A stretch of 6,378 nt of DNA from Colimorpha_A sp045540115 (GTDB taxonomy: Bacteria > Bacillota > Clostridia > Oscillospirales > CAG-272), in the NCBI GenBank assembly GCA_045540115.1, contig JAZQGR010000120.1:1-6378 (forward strand). Reading direction: 5' to 3'. Numbering within the stretch: the first letter of the stretch is position 1; the number at the start of each line of letters is the position of its first letter. A model generated the notes under the pieces. It saw only the letters and a program-made list of their open reading frames with translations, was not told where the DNA came from and made no database searches. The position numbers and the translations under genes are program-made. This document shows positions 1 to 4,750 of the stretch, piece after piece.

Positions 1-7
1 CCTCCTT
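1..7 (-). promoter_or_regulatory. Ribosome binding site of an unseen leftward gene
   Basis: On the minus strand the window ends in AAGGAGG, a near-perfect Shine-Dalgarno sequence pointing out of the left edge. A start codon would lie a few bases beyond position 1. It is downstream of the excisionase-like gene on the same strand. In integrative elements of Firmicutes the gene after a small excisionase is commonly the tyrosine integrase, so that is the best guess, but the gene itself is not visible. Confidence 0.55.
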
Positions 8-61
8 ATATGTTACGACTGATATCACGTTGTTTGGAAAACGATGCGAGAAAAACATCTG

Positions 62-122
62 ATGCCAAATCTTTGATGTAAATCAATGCCAAACTATCAA
101 CACCAAAATTTATTGCATAAAT
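62..122. repeat. Cluster of short direct and inverted repeats beside the excisionase-like gene
   Basis: This AT-rich non-coding stretch holds two exact copies of ATGCCAAA (62-69 and 86-93) and a looser third (ACACCAAA, 100-107). It also holds an inverted repeat TTGAT-GTAA-ATCAA (73-86) and a perfect one, ATTTAT-TGC-ATAAAT (108-122). Its position between an excisionase-like gene and the ribosome site of the next gene would suit recombinase, excisionase or repressor binding sites. That role is inference; short repeats in AT-rich DNA also arise by chance. I see no gene in 1-162. Confidence 0.3.
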
Positions 123-162
123 CTCTCAAAATCTTCTTGATACAATAGTGTTGTTATTTAGA

Positions 163-357
163 TTACTTGTAATAGTCTATATTCGCTATTTCGGAACATA
201 TTTTAACAATTGCATTCTTAGGAATCAACCAAACACCTTGGTCATTAAACTTCATCGCGCCTTCGATTTTGCCTTCTTTGCAAAGCATCTGGACGTATCT
301 TTCGGTAACGCCAAGTAATTTTGCGGCTTCTTTCGTGGAAATATAGTTAAAATCCAT
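163..357 (-). CDS. Small HTH DNA-binding protein, excisionase-like
   Basis: A 64-residue protein made almost entirely of one winged helix-turn-helix of the MerR/excisionase (HTH_17) type. Residues about 6-30 read as the HTH (STKEAAKLLGVTERYVQ, then CKEGKIEGA) and residues 31-48 as the wing, with the usual hydrophobic WLIPKNAI segment. Relatives act as excisionases that bend att-site DNA and favour excision by a tyrosine integrase, or as small regulators. The start ATG has a GAGGGG ribosome site about seven bases upstream and a consensus promoter just beyond. It is the last gene before a ribosome site at the left edge, which would suit an xis-int order. A stand-alone regulator is the alternative. 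The HTH family is clear; the excisionase role is inferred from size and context. Confidence 0.85.
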   Translation of the reverse strand: MDFNYISTKEAAKLLGVTERYVQMLCKEGKIEGAMKFNDQGVWLIPKNAIVKICSEIANIDYYK

Positions 358-393
358 AATATCCCCTCATTTTACTTATAATTCGACACTATA

Positions 394-422
394 ATTATAC
401 TTCGTCCAGGCGAAATTGTCAA
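394..422 (-). promoter_or_regulatory. Consensus sigma-A promoter with palindromic spacer for the excisionase-like gene
   Basis: Reading leftward there is a TTGACA -35 box (417-422) and a TATAAT -10 box (394-399) separated by exactly 17 bases, a perfect match to consensus. The spacer contains an imperfect palindrome, TTCGTCCAGGCGAA (401-414), placed where a repressor would block RNA polymerase. A further short inverted repeat, TTGTGAACAA (427-436), lies just upstream of the -35 box. Transcription would start near position 387 and lead straight into the HTH gene. The promoter is read directly; the operator role is inferred. Confidence 0.85.
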
Positions 423-522
423 GTGGTTGTGAACAATATCATGGTAAATATATGTAAATATTTTGTGATATTTGGCTCTATCTTGAAACACCGAACTTGC
501 TCTGGCATTTAGATACGATTTC

Positions 523-789
523 TCACTCGGACAGACTTTCAATCGCGATCTGCATGCCGAGCTTGAAGCCATATTCGAACAATGCTTCATCCGATAGGCT
601 TGCATACTCGCTCCAGCAATCGTGGAACTTTTCGAAGATTTCCTTCTGTTCATCGGTCATGGTTTTCAGCAGGTCATCGTTGTGTCTGCTGATATATTCC
701 AGTAGCTGTTGCATCTCGGGAGTGTTCTGTCTGCCGTCCTCGGGCGGCATGACGTTTCCTCGCCATAATTCCTTTATGATGTTTTTCAT
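523..789 (-). CDS. DUF6809 family protein
   Basis: An 88-residue, mostly helical, acidic protein with no signal peptide or membrane segment. The opening KNIIKELWRGNVMPPED, the central DLLKTMTDEQKEIFEKFHD and the ending ALFEYGFKLGMQIAIE match what I remember of DUF6809, a small family of unknown function common in Clostridia, often beside mobile-element genes. The ATG at 789 is chosen because a perfect AGGAGG lies eight bases upstream (798-803); the GTG at 798 overlaps that ribosome site and is unlikely. It reads the same way as the HTH gene 166 bases downstream, but that gene has its own promoter, so the two may be transcribed separately. No clear terminator follows it. No biochemical role is known to me. 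Family call is from memory of the motif pattern. Confidence 0.85.
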   Translation of the reverse strand: MKNIIKELWRGNVMPPEDGRQNTPEMQQLLEYISRHNDDLLKTMTDEQKEIFEKFHDCWSEYASLSDEALFEYGFKLGMQIAIESLSE

Positions 790-929
790 GGGCTGCACCT
801 CCTGTCAGCACACAACAATATTACAGAAGGGGGAGAAAGTCCAGACCTTTTTTGAAACAATTTCAACTTTTTTCGCTGGGCGTTTTCTTTGACTACTGCA
901 CCGCAAATTCTGCATTTTGAGCAGGGGGC
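790..929. other. Non-coding stretch with a palindrome upstream of the DUF6809 gene
   Basis: No convincing gene on either strand. The notable element is a perfect inverted repeat TTGAAA-CAA-TTTCAA (852-866), flanked on both sides by T-runs on the plus strand. It could be an operator for the leftward DUF6809 gene or a weak bidirectional terminator. I did not find a good promoter for the DUF6809 gene here. Confidence 0.3.
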
Positions 930-958
930 TTGTAAGCGTTTCGAATGTATGCTATACT
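930..958 (+). promoter_or_regulatory. Rightward sigma-A promoter with extended -10
   Basis: TTGTAA (930-935) and TATACT (953-958) are separated by 17 bases, and TGC directly before the -10 box gives an extended -10 motif. Transcription should begin near 965. No good gene follows at once: the first ATG reading frame with any ribosome site (975-1097, about 40 basic residues, weak AGAAAG) is unconvincing. The transcript would enter the foldable block at 979-1095 and the tRNA fragment. The promoter is read directly; what it drives is unknown. Confidence 0.6.
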
Positions 959-978
959 ATTGGCAGAAAGAACGATGA

Positions 979-1095
979 ACTGCTTTTTCGGTAAGGTGCG
1001 CGAGTTCTCGAAAAAATCGGCTCTGACCACACCTTTGACCATCTACAGGTTCGGACTACGTGGACACAGTGCGAGTAAGAGCACCCGAAAGCAGT
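979..1095 (+). ncRNA. Possible structured RNA just downstream of the promoter
   Basis: A long-range stem closes this block: ACTGCTTT (979-986) pairs perfectly with AAAGCAGT (1088-1095), then CGG (989-991) with CCG (1085-1087). Inside are a CGAG-TT-CTCG hairpin (1001-1010), an AAGGTG/CACCTT pairing and a GTGC/GCAC hairpin near 1069-1084. The block begins about 14 bases after the predicted transcription start. I do not recognise any named RNA family or riboswitch. It may instead be a leader, an att-associated DNA structure or chance pairing. Confidence 0.22.
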
Positions 1096-1106
1096 GATTT
1101 CAGATA

Positions 1107-1155
1107 CAAAAGCATCAAAAATCACTCAAAAGCACTTATTTTACAAGGCTTTTAC
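1107..1155 (+). repeat. Short direct repeats flanking the att core
   Basis: Just left of the tRNA fragment are two copies of CAAAAGCA (1107-1114 and 1127-1134, 20 bases apart) and two of TTTTAC (1139-1144 and 1150-1155, 11 bases apart). There is also an inverted repeat AGTGATTT/AAATCACT (1093-1100 and 1119-1126). Repeats spaced near one or two helical turns beside an att core are what arm-type integrase or excisionase sites look like. The role is inferred from position only. Confidence 0.35.
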
Positions 1156-1157
1156 GG

Positions 1158-1202
1158 TTTGGGAGCAAGATGCCGCAGGTTTGAATCCTGTCGTCCGGAC
1201 CA
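1158..1202 (+). other. Attachment site: 3' fragment of tRNA-Pro(TGG)
   Basis: These 45 bases read as the second half of a bacterial tRNA-Pro: anticodon loop TTTGGGA (anticodon TGG at 1160-1162), 3' anticodon stem GCAAG, variable loop ATGCC, T-stem GCAGG and CCTGT around T-loop TTTGAAT, 3' acceptor strand CGTCCGG, discriminator A and encoded CCA. The 5' half is missing: the bases before the loop do not supply the expected CTTGC stem, D-arm or CCGGACG acceptor strand. This is how a tyrosine-recombinase att site looks after integration into a tRNA gene, with identity starting at the anticodon loop. It is not a functional tRNA on its own. Confidence 0.82.
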
Positions 1203-1207
1203 TCAAA

Positions 1208-1259
1208 GGGCAATGAAAAAGATATTGCCCAAGAAACCCCCGATTTTATCGGGGGTTTC
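1208..1259 (+). terminator. Strong hairpin pair after the tRNA-Pro fragment
   Basis: GGGCAAT (1208-1214) pairs with ATTGCCC (1224-1230), and directly after it GAAACCCCCGAT (1233-1244) pairs with ATCGGGGGTTTC (1248-1259) through a three-base loop. The second stem is the shape of terminators commonly found right after tRNA genes; here the T-run is inside the stem and there is little T tail. It would end transcripts from a restored tRNA-Pro or from the promoter at 930-958. Confidence 0.65.
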
Positions 1260-1370
1260 GCCGTTTCTACGGTCGAAATTTTTACAAGCGATTTTGTAGA
1301 TGTGAAAAAGGTATTTTTCCCTTTCTGTAGTGAGCCGAACTCTCGCACAACCGAATACAAGCCACCGAGC
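1260..1370. other. Non-coding leader before the rightward gene cluster
   Basis: No credible gene or clear sigma-A promoter was found here. The reading frame of the next gene stays open back to about 1302 but lacks a ribosome site there, whereas the ATG at 1428 has a perfect one. The cluster's transcription must therefore start from an unrecognised promoter here or come from read-through. Confidence 0.4.
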
Positions 1371-1402
1371 GCATGGATAAGAACAAATCCATGCCCTTTT
1401 TT
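1371..1402 (+). terminator. Intrinsic terminator or attenuator directly before the 1428 gene
   Basis: GCATGGAT (1371-1378) and ATCCATGC (1387-1394) form a perfect 8-bp stem around an A-rich loop, followed by six T's (1397-1402). The ribosome site of the next gene begins only eight bases later. There is no gene just upstream for it to terminate, so an attenuator controlling entry into the gene cluster is the more natural reading. Confidence 0.7.
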
Positions 1403-1427
1403 ATTCCCACAGAAAGGAGGAAAAACC

Positions 1428-1772
1428 ATGCGAAAGCAAACCGACCTGGACGAGATCAAACGAACAGCCATCACCTTGCTCCACACCGATATCTACGAAA
1501 CCCCATACTCCCCGATGATCGTCAAGCACCCATTCGCCGACACTGGACTAACCGCCCTTCCCGATGGCAACGGTGGCATCACGATGATCAACCTTATGGA
1601 AGAAGATGCACAGAACCGATGGCGGCAGACAATGGCTCAGTCTATCAACAAGGCAAACAGCGCCTACGAGATTTATATGATGGTCACCAAGCCCTACGCG
1701 CTGACGTTTTTGAAATTCGCACAGCCGAGTCTGTCAAGAGAAGATATGTCCCAAATCCTCGCCAGTGCATGA
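1428..1772 (+). CDS. Unknown mobile-element protein, N-terminal piece of a stop-interrupted gene
   Basis: Codes for 114 residues before a TGA. The ATG is fixed by AGAAAGGAGG seven bases upstream. I do not recognise a domain; the piece is soluble, largely helical toward its end (SINKANSAYEIYMMV, then LSREDMSQILASA), with no signal peptide or membrane segment. It stops abruptly in a helical region, and the same frame continues with sensible protein sequence (TRSEAPHQDVNVTVNQLL) straight into the next reading frame without another stop. Replacing TGA by TGG (Trp) gives one smooth 245-residue protein. The reading I favour is therefore the front half of a gene broken by a nonsense change. A natural two-gene arrangement remains possible. 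Confidence 0.65.
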   Translation: MRKQTDLDEIKRTAITLLHTDIYETPYSPMIVKHPFADTGLTALPDGNGGITMINLMEEDAQNRWRQTMAQSINKANSAYEIYMMVTKPYALTFLKFAQPSLSREDMSQILASA

Positions 1773-1799
1773 ACGAGATCAGAAGCACCGCACCAGGAT

Positions 1800-2165
1800 G
1801 TGAATGTTACCGTCAATCAACTCCTGCGGATGTTCAAGCAAGCCGATCCGACCTGCCTCATGGAGCAAGACGAGTATATCCAATTCAAAGCGTTGGATGA
1901 CACCGTAACCGTTTACCGTGGGGTAACCACTCACAACGCCAAAAGCGTGAAGGCATTGTCCTGGTCGCTGAGTCAGGAAACCGCCGAATGGTTTGCCCAC
2001 CGCTTCGGTGAGGACGGAACAGTCTACGAAGCACAGATCGACAAAAAGCATATATACGCATATTTCAGTGGAAGGAACGAATCCGAAGTAATCGTCGATC
2101 CTTCTTATCTGACAAACATTACGGAGGTACAGGATCTGTCCTCCGATTTTTTATTATCACAATAA
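1800..2165 (+). CDS. ADP-ribosyltransferase-like domain protein (C-terminal piece of the interrupted gene)
   Basis: As drawn, 121 residues from a GTG start that lacks a proper ribosome site (only a weak AGG), so translation as a separate protein is doubtful. The sequence shows an R-S-E pattern seen in ADP-ribosyltransferase folds: VYRG with Arg40, then LSWSLSQETAEWFAHRF (Ser54/Ser56 followed by the helix with AxxFA), then a strand pair and RNESEVIVDP with Glu94 and Glu96 forming an E-x-E. The Arg-to-Ser spacing (14) is shorter than in classical toxins, so activity is uncertain. If active it would modify a protein or nucleic acid using NAD. A catalytically dead structural relative is the alternative. 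Its last 45 bases contain a terminator hairpin. ART assignment is my inference from motifs, not a recognised family name. Confidence 0.6.
   Translation: MNVTVNQLLRMFKQADPTCLMEQDEYIQFKALDDTVTVYRGVTTHNAKSVKALSWSLSQETAEWFAHRFGEDGTVYEAQIDKKHIYAYFSGRNESEVIVDPSYLTNITEVQDLSSDFLLSQ
2122..2152 (+). terminator. Intrinsic terminator overlapping a gene end and preceding the 2179 gene
   Basis: CGGAGG-T-ACAG (2122-2132) pairs with CTGT-CCTCCG (2136-2145), a 10-bp stem with one bulged base and a three-base loop, followed by six T's (2147-2152). It lies inside the last codons of the upstream frame. The left arm ACGGAGGTA (2121-2129) is repeated exactly at the next gene's ribosome site (2165-2173), so the right arm could pair with either copy. 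Confidence 0.72.
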
Positions 2166-2178
2166 CGGAGGTAACCAA

Positions 2179-2835
2179 ATGACCATATACCAAGAAGAAA
2201 TGCAGCGGAAGGCACAGCACTACGGATGCCTTACAGATTACGATGAAGCAGATCAACTCCTGCTCATCTCGCACAAGGGAGTCCATCTTACCGCAGTCAA
2301 CCCCGAAGGATTTATGTACTACAACAACAAGGATCTCACCGATCCCGAATCCCGTGAGGTGTTCTCACACCTTGTAGACGATGCCGAGGTCGTCCGAGAG
2401 TATGTCGGCATCTACGTGTCAGCCCCACAGATGCAGCCGAAGGATGTGCAGAACTACCGCAAATTCTCAGAGTACGGCGACGTGGTGTTCGCCGGAATGT
2501 ACAGCGAAAAGCACGGCTTCATGTTCTGTAGCTGGCGACAGTCGGACGGCGGCAAATACCTTGCCCACGGCGACTACTCTCCCGACTACCTCTCCTCCAA
2601 AGAGAATTATGCAGTCCGCGCCGGACTCATCGTCAAGGACAAGATCTTCACGCAAGCAGAAGCGGAGGAATTGTTCAAGTGTGCAGCTTTCGCAAGAGAT
2701 AACTGCGACTCGCTGACCTACGAACAGGATCGAGGTCTCATGGAGCTGATGGAAAAGCTCCAGGATGCCTATCCTTCCCTCAAGGAAAATCCGCCCACCT
2801 TCGATGACGGCGAAGCCCCCATATTAAATATGTAA
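2179..2835 (+). CDS. Uncharacterised mobile-element protein (218 aa)
   Basis: I do not recognise a named domain. The protein is soluble and acidic, with no signal peptide or membrane helix. The first two thirds look like alternating strands and loops rich in aromatic residues (VNPEGFMYYNNKDL, VFAGMYSEKHGFMFCSW, YLAHGDYSPDYLS); the last third is helical (TQAEAEELFKCAAFARD and a following helix). It ends in a short acidic linker and GEAPILNM, nearly the same tail as the DUF4314 protein encoded at 5949. The ATG has a perfect GGAGGT six bases upstream, 13 bases after the preceding stop. Terminator hairpins sit immediately before its ribosome site and after its stop, so it may be produced as a discrete unit or under attenuation. 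Co-location with ArdA suggests an accessory role of the element, but no function can be read. Confidence 0.85.
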   Translation: MTIYQEEMQRKAQHYGCLTDYDEADQLLLISHKGVHLTAVNPEGFMYYNNKDLTDPESREVFSHLVDDAEVVREYVGIYVSAPQMQPKDVQNYRKFSEYGDVVFAGMYSEKHGFMFCSWRQSDGGKYLAHGDYSPDYLSSKENYAVRAGLIVKDKIFTQAEAEELFKCAAFARDNCDSLTYEQDRGLMELMEKLQDAYPSLKENPPTFDDGEAPILNM

Positions 2836-2845
2836 TAAATCATAC

Positions 2846-2886
2846 AGCCCACGGTTTTGAAACCCAAACAAAACCGTGGGCTTTTT
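2846..2886 (+). terminator. Strong intrinsic terminator between the 2179 and 2914 genes
   Basis: AGCCCACGGTTTT (2846-2858) and AAAACCGTGGGCT (2870-2882) form a perfect 13-bp stem with an 11-base loop, followed by a T-run (2882-2886). The ribosome site of the next gene starts about ten bases later and no new promoter is visible between. Either most transcription stops here and downstream genes depend on read-through or antitermination, or an unrecognised promoter overlaps it. Confidence 0.88.
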
Positions 2887-2913
2887 CTATTTCTACGAAA
2901 GGAATCAACGCCT

Positions 2914-3609
2914 ATGTATTTTTCAGACAGTTACGAGCTGCGACAGCTCGAAAAGCTCATGAGATCGATCCCCAACTTCCGACCGAGAGGTCACGGCGTG
3001 GTCATCCTCCGCCGATACGAATACACCGAAAAGGACTGCGACTGCCGTGCCTGTCCCCACCATATCAGCAGAAAGAAAGGATGCGGAACAGATAAATGCC
3101 CGTGCATCAACGAAAGGATCACAGCCGGAGCCGCAACACTGAAAGAAGCCGTTGCCGAAACGATGGCGGCGATCCAGTATCCACCCTTTGTAAAACGACT
3201 GAATCAATATCTGAAAGAAAGCGAGGAAAACCCCATGTACTTCAAAAATGAGAAGCACCGCACTGCCTTTACCGAAGCGGTTGCCAAGTTGGATAAAAAA
3301 GACTACGCGCTCATGGCGGCGGTGTATCTGCTCACCGCAGACTGTCGACTGTGGAGCTGTACCGGACGGTACGTGCAGAGAAACGAAATCCTCTTTGAGA
3401 ACATCCGCCTCAAAGGCAGTACCGCAAACGGATATACCCTGTACTGCACCGCAAAGGATCTGTACCTCGGCACAAAGAATCTGACCGTCGCAGACCTTGC
3501 GGATACCACGATCATCGAGCCGAAGATCTTCGGCGTTATCTGCAACGCAATGGCAATCCGCAGATACGGCGTGGGTGCCGTGAAATTCAAGGAAAGGACG
3601 GATAATTGA
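2914..3609 (+). CDS. Two-part protein with Cys cluster and a DUF6075-like C-terminal half
   Basis: A 231-residue soluble protein. The ATG at 2914 follows GAAAGGA by ten bases; a longer open frame begins inside the terminator hairpin and is rejected. Residues 42-64 carry six cysteines as C-x-C-x2-C-x9-C-x4-C-x-C with adjacent His49/His50 (CDCRACPHH, then CGTDKCPC), a probable zinc-binding knuckle. Residues 108-231 begin MYFKNEKHRTAF and read like a small stand-alone protein that I loosely associate with DUF6075 of Firmicutes elements; an internal ATG (3235) with GAGGA before it could even start that half alone. The stop overlaps the next gene's ATG (TGATG), so it is translationally coupled to the ArdA-like protein. 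Function unknown; nucleic-acid binding by the Cys region is a guess. Confidence 0.8.
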   Translation: MYFSDSYELRQLEKLMRSIPNFRPRGHGVVILRRYEYTEKDCDCRACPHHISRKKGCGTDKCPCINERITAGAATLKEAVAETMAAIQYPPFVKRLNQYLKESEENPMYFKNEKHRTAFTEAVAKLDKKDYALMAAVYLLTADCRLWSCTGRYVQRNEILFENIRLKGSTANGYTLYCTAKDLYLGTKNLTVADLADTTIIEPKIFGVICNAMAIRRYGVGAVKFKERTDN

Positions 3610-4748
3610 TGATTAAAGTAACCGTACAGTATAACGACCACTTGGTCGATATCCACTTCCCATGCTCCGAAAACACACTCCAATCGGCGCTCATGGAGAT
3701 ACACGCCGCTGACGATAACCCGCCCGAACTGTTCGTTACGGATGTTATCTTCCCCGAAGAACTCGACCATTTGAAAGACCGCTTCGTTAATCTGGACGAG
3801 CTGAACTACCTTGCCAAGCGCATGGAGAGCTTCTTCGGCACGGAGGAAGAACAGTTCTACGAAGCCATGAAGCAAGAAGGCTTCACCGAGCTGAAGGATC
3901 TCATCAACCTGTCATTCAACCTCAACAAATACTGCCTCATTCAGAATATCGGCAATATGGGTAAGGTCGGTCAGGAATACCTCTTAAACCGTGACGGCTG
4001 TATTCCTGCCAACGACGATGCCAATCCCAAATACGCCGAGATCGGCAGACGGCTGATGCAGTCCGGCACCGGCATCGTCACCGGACACGGAATCCTCTTC
4101 GTGGATGAAGATATGCCGTTCCAAGAGCTGTACGTCGGTCAGGTGTTTCCGCCTTACCTCTACGATGCGAGTATCCTCTGCACGGCAAAGGCAGAATACC
4201 ACGGCAAGGTGGAATATCTGTACCTGCCCTGTGAGAGAGCCGCCATCGACAAAGCTATCGGCAGGCTGGGTGCACCCGATGTCGACTCGGTCAGCATTAT
4301 CCTCGATGACTTTATGGTAGATAACCCCGAATGGATGCGCCGTCTGCGTGAGATGACGGCAAGTGAAAGCATCTACGATGTTAACGAGCTTGTAGGAGCC
4401 ATCAGCAATGCGGATATGCAGCTCGATAAGCTGACTGCCGTAGCGGAATATGCCGGAGTCGAGGATGCAAAGTCCATCACAGCTCTCGCCAACAGCCTTG
4501 GTCTCTTCACACTGATCGAGGGTGCCGAGGATAATGAAGATGTGGGCAAGCACTTCGTGGAACACGATCCCGACTATGCCGTACCCGAAACCATTGAGGA
4601 CTTCGTCAACTACGACCAGCTCGGTGAGCATATCGCCGACGAGCTGAACGGATTGTTCGTGTCCTCCGGCTTCGTCTGTATGGAGCCGGATTATTCTATC
4701 AGCGATGTTCTCGACAGCGAACAAGGAATACGGATGGGAGGTATGTAA
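3609..4748 (+). CDS. ardA: ArdA-like antirestriction protein, double-length with two ArdA repeats
   Basis: ArdA proteins mimic DNA, carry strong negative charge and block type I restriction enzymes when mobile DNA enters a new host. This 379-residue acidic protein contains two ArdA-like units. The C-terminal unit is clearest: YDVNEL (256-261), then VPETIEDFVNYDQLG (325-339) and GLFVSSGF (348-355), matching the VP..L.NYIDY..YG and G.F.....G pattern at the end of Tn916 ArdA. The N-terminal unit repeats it with a 193-residue offset: DELNYL (63-68), IP (132-133), YAEIG (142-146), GIVTGHGI (155-162). Ordinary ArdA is about 165-170 residues, so this is twice that. ATG 3609 is preferred over TTG 3606 because MIKVTVQ lines up with the MITAVIQ start of the next protein and AAAGGA lies ten bases upstream. 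It overlaps the previous stop. The 3' end contains the next gene's GGAGG. Confidence 0.82.
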   Translation: MIKVTVQYNDHLVDIHFPCSENTLQSALMEIHAADDNPPELFVTDVIFPEELDHLKDRFVNLDELNYLAKRMESFFGTEEEQFYEAMKQEGFTELKDLINLSFNLNKYCLIQNIGNMGKVGQEYLLNRDGCIPANDDANPKYAEIGRRLMQSGTGIVTGHGILFVDEDMPFQELYVGQVFPPYLYDASILCTAKAEYHGKVEYLYLPCERAAIDKAIGRLGAPDVDSVSIILDDFMVDNPEWMRRLREMTASESIYDVNELVGAISNADMQLDKLTAVAEYAGVEDAKSITALANSLGLFTLIEGAEDNEDVGKHFVEHDPDYAVPETIEDFVNYDQLGEHIADELNGLFVSSGFVCMEPDYSISDVLDSEQGIRMGGM

Positions 4749-4750
4749 CA

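Larger units (their letters stand above)
1428..2165 (+). pseudogene. Probable single gene split by in-frame TGA at 1770-1772
   Basis: The two open frames at 1428-1772 and 1800-2165 share the same frame and nothing but one TGA codon separates them. The first has a strong ribosome site; the second begins with a GTG lacking a good one. Genes elsewhere in the window end in TGA and use TGG for Trp, so recoding is not supported. One G-to-A change (TGG to TGA) explains the break. A sequencing or assembly error is also possible. Confidence 0.6.

Noticed and set aside
497..892. 131-residue plus-strand open frame opposite DUF6809
   Set aside because: Low-complexity Ser/Cys-rich peptide antisense to a recognised family with a perfect ribosome site.
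1053..1202. Complete tRNA-Pro with an intron, or a degenerate 5' half near 1053-1085
   Set aside because: GGACTACGTGGACACAG vaguely resembles a tRNA-Pro start, but the needed CCGGACG acceptor strand and the CTTGC anticodon stem are absent.
1060..1299. Open frame across the tRNA fragment on the plus strand (GARCRRFESC-like peptide)
   Set aside because: This peptide type is the well-known artefact of translating a tRNA 3' half; no ribosome site.
1136..1486. 116-residue open frame on the minus strand
   Set aside because: It runs through two terminator hairpins, the tRNA fragment and the start of the 1428 gene; the IQTCGILLPN stretch is an antisense tRNA artefact.
1770..1772. TGA recoded as Trp (alternative genetic code)
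   Set aside because: TGA is the natural stop of the genes ending at 3609 and 5602, and TGG is used for Trp elsewhere in the window.
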